DNA of 11,112 nt, taken from Dongia_A sp964542425 (GTDB lineage: Bacteria > Pseudomonadota > Alphaproteobacteria > Dongiales > Dongiaceae). Where the stretch lies: NCBI GenBank assembly GCA_964542425.1, contig CAZIUB010000091.1:1-11112 (forward strand), given 5' to 3'. Below are positions 1-7,578 of the stretch, in pieces (the stretch's first letter is position 1; every line of letters starts with the position of its first letter). The notes under the pieces were generated by a model. It was not told the origin of the DNA. It did not search any database and was given only the letters and a program-made list of their open reading frames with translations. Both the position numbers and the translations under genes were made by a program.

Positions 1-451
1 TGGTCGGGTGCTGGTCATGCAGGCTCTTGCCGGCATCCTGTTCCAGATGCAGCCTGGTGATGCCCACGTCGCGCCTGGCGCCGTCGCCCAGATCGAGCGC
101 GATCGTGCCCTGGCCCACGATCGGCTGGGTGTATTGCGAAATCTGATAGCCGGCCGGCAGATCGGCATAGAAATAATTCTTGCGGTCGAACACCGACCGG
201 AGATTGATCCGGGCGTCGAGGCCGAGCCCGGTCCGGACCGCCTGTTCGACGCAATGCCGGTTGATGACCGGCAGCATGCCCGGAAACGCGGCATCGACCA
301 GGCTGACCTGGGTATTGGGATCGGCGCCGAATTTGGTGGAGGCGCCGGAGAACAGCTTGGATTCCGAAATGATCTGGGCGTGAACCTCGAGGCCCAGGAT
401 CAGCTCCCACTTGCCCTTTCGCCCTTCGATCAAGTTCTTGTCGTCGGTCAT
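1..451 (-). CDS. gatB: Asp-tRNA(Asn)/Glu-tRNA(Gln) amidotransferase subunit B, N-terminal part (runs off the left edge)
   Basis: GatB is the tRNA-binding and kinase subunit of the cytoplasmic GatCAB amidotransferase. It phosphorylates the side-chain carboxylate of Glu-tRNA(Gln) or Asp-tRNA(Asn) and receives ammonia from GatA. Only the first 150 codons are inside the window; the 3' end lies beyond base 1. The start region reads MTDDKNLIEG, then WELILGLEVHAQ at about residues 15-26. This is followed by SKLFSGAS, NTQVSLVDAAFPGMLPVIN and DRKNYFYADLPAGYQISQ (about 89-106), all hallmark stretches of the GatB catalytic core. The ATG at 451 is chosen because LEVHAQ then sits at the usual distance from the N terminus; the upstream Shine-Dalgarno is only a weak G-rich stretch. 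It follows gatA in the same direction. The 151-bp gap is unusually long for this operon and is mostly filled by a 149-bp paired-hairpin repeat. Confidence 0.95.
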   Translation of the reverse strand, partial: MTDDKNLIEGRKGKWELILGLEVHAQIISESKLFSGASTKFGADPNTQVSLVDAAFPGMLPVINRHCVEQAVRTGLGLDARINLRSVFDRKNYFYADLPAGYQISQYTQPIVGQGTIALDLGDGARRDVGITRLHLEQDAGKSLHDQHPT

Positions 452-472
452 CCCAGTCCCCGCCTAAACGCC

Positions 473-621
473 CCAGTGCCAACTTTAGAAAGAGCGTCAA
501 ACATGAAATGCTTCGATGCTGCCACGAAAGTCGGCACATTCTATTGAGTGAGTGTACCCGCCGACGCGCATCGACTTGGTCATATTGCTGAATCAGCTTG
601 TCTCACGTCGGCGGGTACTGG
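473..621. repeat. Family-1 paired-hairpin repeat, copy A (149 bp), between gatA and gatB
   Basis: Hairpin 1 has arms GTGCCAACTTT (476-486) and AAAGTCGGCAC (527-537), 10 of 11 paired. A 16-nt spacer follows. Hairpin 2 has a perfect 13-bp stem, GTACCCGCCGACG (554-566) with CGTCGGCGGGTAC (606-618). The outer ends are CCAG and CTGG, still complementary to each other. A second copy lies at 8983-9253: hairpin 1 is 65 bp in both, about 45 of 65 positions match by hand alignment, the loop motif ACATGAA is at the same position, and the spacer is also 16 nt. The element fills all but about 20 bp of the gatA-gatB gap and overlaps the gatA 3' end. It contains no gene. The layout fits a MITE-like element; a REPIN-type pair is an alternative. 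Confidence 0.8.
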
Positions 622-2084
622 GGCCGTGCGGTGAACCCGGCGCATTCCTCGATCACGCCGCCCACGCGGAACAGAGTTTCCTCGTCGAAGGCGCGCCCGA
701 TTACCTGCAGGCCCAAGGGCAGGCCGGTCGAATCCAGCCCGGCCGGCACCGAAATGCCGGGAAGCCCCGCTAGATTGACGGTCACGGTGAACACGTCGTT
801 CAGATACATCTGGACCGGATCGTCGGCCTTCTCATCGGCGCCGAAGGCCGCCGAGGGCGTCGAGGGGGTGAGGATCGCGTTCACCGACTTGAAGGCCTCG
901 TCGAAATCGCGCGCGATCAACGCGCGCAGCTTCTGCGCCTTCAGGTAATAGGCGTCGTAGTAGCCCGCCGAGAGCACATAGGTTCCGATCATGATGCGCC
1001 GCTTTACCTCGGTGCCGAAGCCGGCGGCCCGCGTCAGTTCGTACATGTCGTCCAGGGTCCCGCCAGGAACGCGCAAGCCGAAGCGCACCCCATCGTAGCG
1101 CGCGAGGTTGGACGAGGCCTCGGCGGGCGCGATGATGTAATAGGTGGGAAGCGCGTATTTGGTGTGGGGGAGCGAAATCTCCTTGATCTCGGCGCCCCGC
1201 GATTTCAGCCAATCCGCGCCTTTCGCCCACAATTGCTCGATTTCCGCCGCCATGCCCTCGACCCGGTATTCCTTCGGAATGCCGATCTTGAGGCCCTTGA
1301 TGTCGCCATTCATGGCGCGCCGGTAATCGGGCACCGGCAGATCGACGGAGGTTGAATCCTTGGCATCGTGGCCGGCCATGGCGCCGAGCAGGATGGCGCA
1401 ATCGGCCACGGAGCGCGCCATCGGCCCGGCCTGGTCCAGGGACGAGGCGAAGGCGACGATGCCCCAGCGCGAGCAGCGCCCGTAGGTAGGCTTGATTCCG
1501 ACGATGCCGGTGAAGGCCGCCGGCTGGCGGATCGAGCCGCCGGTATCGGTGCCGGTCGCACCCATGGCGATGCGTGCCGCGACCGAAGCCGCCGAGCCGC
1601 CGGAGGAGCCGCCCGGCACCATCGCCTTGTTATCGCCCCGGCGCTTCCACGGATTGATGACGGCGCCGTAATACGAAGTGAGATTGCTGGAGCCCATGGC
1701 GAACTCGTCCATGTTGACCTTGCCCAGCATGATGGCGCCCGCCCGCCACAGATTGGCGGTGACACTCGATTCATAGGGCGGCTTGAACCCGTCCAGGATA
1801 TGCGAGCCAGCACTTGTCAGCACGCCCTCGGTGCAGAACAGATCCTTGATGGCGAGCGGAATGCCGTCCAGCGAACCCAGCGCCTCGCCACGCGCGCGGC
1901 GCTTATCGGAGGCATCGGCCATCGCGCGCGCCTTGTCGGGCGTTTCGGTGATGTAGGCATTGAGCCTACGATGAGTCGCCATCGCCTGCAAATGCGCCTC
2001 GGTCAATTCGGTGGCGCTGAAGGTGCCCGCGCCCAAGCCATCCAGTGCCTGCGTGATGGTCAGCCCGGTCAGATCGGAACTCAT
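603..2084 (-). CDS. gatA: Asp-tRNA(Asn)/Glu-tRNA(Gln) amidotransferase subunit A
   Basis: GatA is the glutaminase subunit of GatCAB. It releases ammonia from glutamine for transamidation of mischarged Glu-tRNA(Gln) or Asp-tRNA(Asn). The 493-residue length is normal. The amidase-signature Ser-cisSer-Lys triad is visible: Lys80 in IPLAIKDL, cis-Ser160 in PGGSSGGSAA and nucleophile Ser184 in GTDTGGSIRQP. The reading frame is open further upstream, but the ATG at 2084 gives the family's usual N terminus (MSSDLTGLTITQAL) and overlaps the gatC stop as ATGA. This implies translational coupling. The C terminus ends FTARP followed by QYPPT. In relatives I recall the ARP stretch being followed by a short aromatic tail. 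Here the last five codons and the TGA lie inside a repeat element (see 473-621), so the native end was probably replaced. The catalytic core is intact. Confidence 0.96.
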   Translation of the reverse strand: MSSDLTGLTITQALDGLGAGTFSATELTEAHLQAMATHRRLNAYITETPDKARAMADASDKRRARGEALGSLDGIPLAIKDLFCTEGVLTSAGSHILDGFKPPYESSVTANLWRAGAIMLGKVNMDEFAMGSSNLTSYYGAVINPWKRRGDNKAMVPGGSSGGSAASVAARIAMGATGTDTGGSIRQPAAFTGIVGIKPTYGRCSRWGIVAFASSLDQAGPMARSVADCAILLGAMAGHDAKDSTSVDLPVPDYRRAMNGDIKGLKIGIPKEYRVEGMAAEIEQLWAKGADWLKSRGAEIKEISLPHTKYALPTYYIIAPAEASSNLARYDGVRFGLRVPGGTLDDMYELTRAAGFGTEVKRRIMIGTYVLSAGYYDAYYLKAQKLRALIARDFDEAFKSVNAILTPSTPSAAFGADEKADDPVQMYLNDVFTVTVNLAGLPGISVPAGLDSTGLPLGLQVIGRAFDEETLFRVGGVIEECAGFTARPQYPPT

Positions 2085-2368
2085 TCCACCACCTTGGGCA
2101 CGGTGAAAAAGCCGTGCGCCGACTCGGGCGCGTTCGCCAGGATCTTGCCCACCTGCCCGCCATCCGTCACCGCATCTTCGCGCTGGGGCAGGTCGCGATG
2201 CAAAACGCCGGTCATCGGCGCAATAGCGCTGGTGTCGACCTCGTTCAATTGTTCGATCCAGGTCATGATCCCGGACAATTCCTTGGCCAGTCGCGGCAAC
2301 TCGGGCGCGGCGACGCGAAGCCGCGCCAGGGTGGCGATATGGGCGACGTCCTTGGTGCCGAGCGACAT
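2081..2368 (-). CDS. gatC: Asp-tRNA(Asn)/Glu-tRNA(Gln) amidotransferase subunit C
   Basis: GatC is the small subunit that wraps around the GatA-GatB interface and stabilises the complex. The 95-residue protein begins MSLGTKDVAHIATLARLRV, the typical helix at the GatC N terminus. It contains DTSAIAPMTGVLHRDLPQREDAV at about residues 45-67, matching the family's conserved D-x-S-x-x-x-P-x-x-x-V region, and ends FFTVPKVVE, a very typical GatC end. A Shine-Dalgarno GGAAAG (minus strand, 2379-2374) lies 5 nt before the ATG. The gene is 53 bp downstream of the LysE-family gene in the same direction and overlaps gatA by 4 bp. I see no convincing promoter in that 53-bp gap, so read-through from the exporter operon is possible. 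Confidence 0.95.
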   Translation of the reverse strand: MSLGTKDVAHIATLARLRVAAPELPRLAKELSGIMTWIEQLNEVDTSAIAPMTGVLHRDLPQREDAVTDGGQVGKILANAPESAHGFFTVPKVVE

Positions 2369-2421
2369 GCGGGCTTTCCGCGTTCAAATGAAGGTGGAGG
2401 TGGCGAAAGGCGGCGAAACTA

Positions 2422-3087
2422 TCATCCGAAGGCGGCCCCCGCAACCGGCGGCCAGAACACGCCCGACAGCGTCACCAGACCGAAGCCGACCAGCGCCGCG
2501 CCAGCCAGGCGGTTGATCCACAGCATGGCCCGGTCGCTGATGCGATGGTGGATGATTCCGACGATCCCGCTCAAGGTCAGCCACCACGCGGCCGAACCCA
2601 CGAACACGCCCAACAGCAATGCCGGCACCATCTCGACATCGAGGCGGCGCAGGCCCGAGACGCCGGCGAAAATGCCGGCGAAGGAAAGGATCGTCGTCGG
2701 GTTGGCGAGCGTGAGGACGAAGGTCAGGCCGAATTCGCGCAAGAGGCCGGGTGGCACCGGCCGATCCTCGCCGGCGTGGGGATCGATGCGGTGGCGCGCC
2801 AGGTGCAGCCCAAAGCCGATCAGGAACACCCCGCCCGCGAGCTTGAACCACAACGCGTTGTCGGCGATGAAAGCGCCAATGAGCGATAGGCCGAGCGCGC
2901 CCACCGCCGCGAACAGCACATCGGCTAGCGCCGCGCCGAGGCCGGCGCTAAAGCCCGCCATCCGGCCGCGCTCCAACGTGGTGCGGATGCACAACATGCC
3001 GATGGGGCCGACGGGTGCCGCGACCGCAAAGCCGATCGCGCCACCCTTCAACAGCACCCAGAAATTGCCAAGAATAAAAGCGATCAC
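2422..3087 (-). CDS. LysE/RhtB-family amino-acid exporter
   Basis: This is a predicted inner-membrane amino-acid efflux protein of the LysE/RhtB superfamily, 221 residues. It has about six hydrophobic segments: roughly 4-28, 40-68, 70-97, 118-142, 152-180 and 190-212. The family motif APVGPIGMLCIRTTLERGR (about 24-42) and LTLANPTTILSFAG (about 125-138) are both clear. The frame is open much further upstream, but the GTG at 3087-3085 is preferred. It overlaps the stop of the upstream AsnC-type regulator as GTGA, and the hydrophobic N terminus (VIAFILGNFWVLLKGG) fits the family start. AsnC-type regulator plus LysE-type exporter is a well-known pairing in which the regulator senses an amino acid and switches on its export. 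The substrate cannot be read from sequence. Confidence 0.9.
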   Translation of the reverse strand: MIAFILGNFWVLLKGGAIGFAVAAPVGPIGMLCIRTTLERGRMAGFSAGLGAALADVLFAAVGALGLSLIGAFIADNALWFKLAGGVFLIGFGLHLARHRIDPHAGEDRPVPPGLLREFGLTFVLTLANPTTILSFAGIFAGVSGLRRLDVEMVPALLLGVFVGSAAWWLTLSGIVGIIHHRISDRAMLWINRLAGAALVGFGLVTLSGVFWPPVAGAAFG

Positions 3088-3554
3088 GGATGCGCTGCCT
3101 TTGACATCGAAGTGGGCAGCACATGGGTTTCCTTGACGCTGGAAAGCGCGATCAAGGTGTGGGTCCGGCCGATCCCCGGCAGCGCCTTCAAGTGATCGGC
3201 GAGAAAGCGCTCCAGCGCCGCGGCATTGGCCATGCGCAATTTCAGGAGATAAGAGAACTCGCCGGTGACATGGTGGCATTCCATGACTTCCGCGCAACCC
3301 TGCATGGAGGCGCGGAAGCCTGCCTCTTGGGTCTCCACCACCACCAGCACGAAGGCCAGCATTTCAAGCCCGAAGGCAGCCGGGTCGATTTCCGCCGTGA
3401 CCCGGCGCAAATGACCCTTGGCCCGCAGCTTGCGCAATCTTTCATTGACCGATGAAGCCGACAGCCCAACCAGCGCTCCCAGCTCCGCGTAGGGTGTGGC
3501 GCCATCTTCCTGCAGGCGCGCCAGAAGCCGGCGATCGATCTCATCTGAAATCAT
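3084..3554 (-). CDS. Lrp/AsnC-family transcriptional regulator
   Basis: This is a predicted cytoplasmic DNA-binding regulator of the feast/famine (Lrp/AsnC) family. With the ATG at 3554 it is 156 residues, the usual family size, and begins MISDEIDRRLLARLQEDG as expected. A helix-turn-helix lies at about residues 21-42 (PYAELGALVGLSASSVNERL) and a RAM/AsnC ligand-binding domain at about 63-148, including CHHVTGEFSYLLKL (about 93-106). An ATG at 3614 would add 20 residues unlike anything in the family and has no Shine-Dalgarno, so I reject it. The stop overlaps the GTG start of the LysE-type gene, indicating co-translation and a shared role in amino-acid export. A perfect 7-bp inverted repeat sits 11 bp upstream of the chosen start and could be its own operator. 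Confidence 0.9.
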   Translation of the reverse strand: MISDEIDRRLLARLQEDGATPYAELGALVGLSASSVNERLRKLRAKGHLRRVTAEIDPAAFGLEMLAFVLVVVETQEAGFRASMQGCAEVMECHHVTGEFSYLLKLRMANAAALERFLADHLKALPGIGRTHTLIALSSVKETHVLPTSMSKAAHP

Positions 3555-3565
3555 GATTCTTGGCG

Positions 3566-3582
3566 GTTTGGTCCAACCAAAC
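3566..3582. promoter_or_regulatory. Inverted repeat upstream of the AsnC-type gene, candidate operator
   Basis: GTTTGGT-CCA-ACCAAAC is a perfect 7-bp palindrome with a 3-bp centre, seen directly. It lies between the preferred start (3554) and the divergent secreted-protein gene. Lrp/AsnC proteins bind imperfect palindromes of roughly this size and commonly autoregulate, so an operator role is a reasonable inference. No promoter hexamers around it are clear enough to call. Confidence 0.45.
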
Positions 3583-3733
3583 GAATGATATTCGGTTTCT
3601 GTCGTGTTGGCCATAAAAAATTCTGTTTTTTAGCGCTTTTCCCGTACGATACTCCGCCATGGATTTGTCGCGATTCCGGTTCTAGTATTCCTGGCCTTAG
3701 GCACATCCTTGGATTGGAACGAGCGGGCTTATC

Positions 3734-4228
3734 ATGTGGCGTGGCTTCAAGACGTTGATCCTTTGCGGCCTCGCGCTCGCCTGTGGCGCGGCGCTGGCCC
3801 AAACAATCGAAGATCAGGGATTGGTCCCGCCTTTGGCCGAGGACGTGGCGCCGGATTCCCGGCCGATCACCGATCCGGCCGAAATCAAGCGAGTCCTCGA
3901 CAATCTCACGATCTACGGCCGCTATACCGATGGCGAGAACTGGATCGAATACCACATGCCCGACGGGCGATCGGCCTATTGGGAAAAGGGTTGCACCTAT
4001 CCCGGACTCTGGTGGATGGAAAGCGGCCGCATCTGTTACGCGTACCCTAATTACAATGAGGGCGCGCCCAACTGCTTCCTGCTGATGCGAAGGGAAAGTG
4101 GCGGAATCGAGTTCGTCTCGGTGGATATGGACGGCATCGGCTATCTGGCTTCGTTCAGCCTAAAGACCGCACCAGGCAACGACGCCAATTTGCCGACTGC
4201 CGGCTTGAGCCCCTGCGTGGGCGTGTGA
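3734..4228 (+). CDS. Small secreted protein of unknown function
   Basis: I do not recognise this family. The 164-residue product starts with a basic-hydrophobic signal peptide (MWRGFKTLILCGLALACGAALA). A signal-peptidase I site is likely after Ala22 (ALA|QT), leaving about 142 exported residues. The mature part has Cys87, Cys101, Cys114 and Cys161, which could form two disulfides. A Trp/Gly/Cys-rich core (GCTYPGLWWMESGRICYAYP at about 86-105, then NCF at about 113-115) resembles the G-x-W...G-x-x-C-Y...C-F pattern of small lipocalin-like or DUF995-like secreted proteins; this is only a resemblance. It is divergent from the AsnC-type gene and convergent with the serralysin-like protease, 21 bp away. 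Upstream GGAACGAG is a weak ribosome binding site. A protease-inhibitor role is conceivable from position only. Confidence 0.75.
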   Translation: MWRGFKTLILCGLALACGAALAQTIEDQGLVPPLAEDVAPDSRPITDPAEIKRVLDNLTIYGRYTDGENWIEYHMPDGRSAYWEKGCTYPGLWWMESGRICYAYPNYNEGAPNCFLLMRRESGGIEFVSVDMDGIGYLASFSLKTAPGNDANLPTAGLSPCVGV

Positions 4229-4249
4229 GCAATTCCGGCCGACGATCCG

Positions 4250-5623
4250 TCACTCGATGATGTCGAGGGCGCTCAGTCGCGAAATGCCCTTAAAATCGAC
4301 CTCGATCCGAAAATCGGCCGCCCCGTCTCCATTGATGTCGCCCGAAAGCGTCCCGCCGCCGAAACGAAGCTCTCCGGCATGGCCGCCAAAGGCATGGCCG
4401 CCGATGAAACGAAACGCCTGATTGCCGCCCGCCCTTGAGTTGGCATCGATGCCAGACAAATCGACGATGTCGGCGGCATCGAAATCGCCGATGAGATCGC
4501 GCGCCGAGAGCTTCGAGACTTCGCCGAACTTGTTGAACTTGAACCGATCCGCGCCTGCACCGCCAAAAGACTTATCCGCCCCAACGCCCCCGGTCAGGAC
4601 ATCGGCGCCACCGCCGCCAATCAGGCGGTCGGCGCCACCGCCGCCGATCAGCTTGTTGGCGATGGCATTGCCCCGGATGATGTCGGCGGCGGCGCCGCCT
4701 TGGGCGTTCTCGATGACGACGCCCTCATAGATGATGACCGTGTCCTTGTCGGTGAACCGGCTTCCATCGGCGAGAGTATAGGTGAGTGAATTGCCGAGAT
4801 CGTTCCACTGCCCGGACCTGAGATCGATGGTCGCGCCCTGCGTGGTCGCCGACCACACGATCTTGTCCACGCCGCCCGCGTCCCAGATGGTCTGGTTGTA
4901 AAAGCGGCCCTGAACGAAGGTATAGACATCGTTCCCGGCGTGGTAGGTATTGTTGGCGCCGTAAAGGTATTGCGCCGAGGCAATGTCGTACCACATCGGC
5001 GTGGTCGGGTTGTAGTTCACGCCGGAGAGCTGATCGCCGGGCCAAGCGCTGTAACTCATGACAGTCAGGAAAGTCGCGTCATCGGCGACCGGCAGCAATG
5101 TCGCGTTGAAGGCCGAGGTTTCGAACGGATGCTTGAGGCCGAGCGCATGGCCGATCTCGTGCACCAGCGTAAAGTAGTCATAACTGCCTTTGCTGAAACC
5201 ATCCCAATCGGCGTTGCTGTTGAGCCAGACGTCGCCGGCCTCGGGGCCATCGAAGAGCGGATAGGCGTGCGCCTGTGCGTCGGGGCTTACGGCGGTTGAG
5301 TAAGCAAAGCGGATTTCGCCCACTTCGGTGTCGGTATCCGTAACCTCGGTAAAGGTGACGTTGGCGACGTTGGCCCAGGCTTGCAACGCCGAGCGTGCCG
5401 CGCTTTGCTCGGTTGCGTTCAGAGCGCCATAGGAATCCGGCTCGCCGACGCCGTACACCGCTAGCCAATAACCGATATCGCCGGGGAAGGAGTAGGTCAG
5501 CGCCACGGCGGTGCCGATGCCCCCGTTTCCCCAGCGGACGCCATCAAGCAGGCCGTCGATCCGGACCAGGCCCGAAAGCGCGTAGGTCTGGGTCGGCACG
5601 AAATTCGCGGTCGGTGTCGCCAT
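4250..5623 (-). CDS. Serralysin-like zinc metalloprotease with RTX C terminus (peptidase family M10)
   Basis: This is a predicted extracellular protease, 457 residues, close to the usual serralysin length. The zinc motif HEIGHALGLKHP (about 155-166) supplies His155, Glu156, His159 and His165. The Met-turn MSY is at 189-191. A small set of glycine-rich calcium-binding RTX nonapeptides runs at about 326-360 (GGGGADRLIGGGGADVLTGG, then GGAGADRF). An M10 C-terminal domain follows, with a DINGDGAADF calcium loop (about 429-438), and the protein ends LDIIE. There is no N-terminal signal peptide, as expected for type I secretion using the C terminus. No ABC exporter, membrane-fusion or TolC-like gene is nearby, so the secretion system must be encoded elsewhere. 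A strong Shine-Dalgarno AGGAGG (minus, 5639-5634) lies 10 nt before the ATG. The protein substrate is unknown. Confidence 0.92.
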   Translation of the reverse strand: MATPTANFVPTQTYALSGLVRIDGLLDGVRWGNGGIGTAVALTYSFPGDIGYWLAVYGVGEPDSYGALNATEQSAARSALQAWANVANVTFTEVTDTDTEVGEIRFAYSTAVSPDAQAHAYPLFDGPEAGDVWLNSNADWDGFSKGSYDYFTLVHEIGHALGLKHPFETSAFNATLLPVADDATFLTVMSYSAWPGDQLSGVNYNPTTPMWYDIASAQYLYGANNTYHAGNDVYTFVQGRFYNQTIWDAGGVDKIVWSATTQGATIDLRSGQWNDLGNSLTYTLADGSRFTDKDTVIIYEGVVIENAQGGAAADIIRGNAIANKLIGGGGADRLIGGGGADVLTGGVGADKSFGGAGADRFKFNKFGEVSKLSARDLIGDFDAADIVDLSGIDANSRAGGNQAFRFIGGHAFGGHAGELRFGGGTLSGDINGDGAADFRIEVDFKGISRLSALDIIE

Positions 5624-5642
5624 CGGTGATGAGCCTCCTCGG

Positions 5643-5661
5643 ATGGCCGCTCGGCGGCCAT
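5643..5661 (-). promoter_or_regulatory. Leader hairpin just upstream of the protease Shine-Dalgarno
   Basis: ATGGCCG-CTCGG-CGGCCAT is a perfect 7-bp GC-rich stem with a 5-nt loop. On the minus strand it falls between the predicted promoter and the AGGAGG, with only 3 nt separating stem and Shine-Dalgarno. No T-run follows it in the minus direction, so it is not a classical terminator of glmS. It could protect the 5' end of the message or modulate initiation. Confidence 0.5.
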
Positions 5662-5669
5662 TTGCAACA

Positions 5670-5698
5670 ATTCTAGCTCAGGTCACCCCCGCAAACAA
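5670..5698 (-). promoter_or_regulatory. Candidate sigma70-type promoter for the protease gene
   Basis: On the minus strand there is TAGAAT (5675-5670; 5 of 6 matches to TATAAT). It is preceded at exactly 17 nt by TTGTTT (5698-5693; TTG conserved, rest poor). The predicted transcript would begin near 5663, immediately before the leader hairpin. The -35 box is weak, so this is a plausible but unproven call. Confidence 0.4.
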
Positions 5699-5754
5699 AG
5701 CCAAACCACCACACTGCGATGTGCGGTCAGGCGTTTTATCCAGCGCGGCGTCGG

Positions 5755-7575
<1,821 letters not shown>

Positions 7576-7578
7576 CGA

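Noticed and set aside
2085..2444. Long upstream extension of the gatA reading frame
   Set aside because: It runs through gatC in another frame and has no family similarity. The ATGA overlap with gatC and the standard GatA N terminus fix the start at 2084.
1368..2516. Long plus-strand ORFs opposite gatA/gatC, and similar long ones opposite glmS and glmU (for example 6541-8505)
   Set aside because: These are high-GC shadow frames. They show low-complexity Arg/Gly/Ala-rich translations with no motifs, opposite clearly identified genes.
3555..3614. 20-residue N-terminal extension of the AsnC-type regulator from an ATG at 3614
   Set aside because: There is no Shine-Dalgarno before it, the extra residues are unlike the family, and it would bury the palindrome in coding sequence. 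The ATG at 3554 gives a normal-length protein.
3622..3650. Plus-strand promoter for the secreted-protein gene (TACGAT as -10)
   Set aside because: There is no acceptable -35 at 16-18 nt; only general AT-richness supports it.
4229..4249. Terminator between the convergent secreted-protein and protease genes
   Set aside because: The 21-bp gap shows no stem followed by a T-run in either direction.
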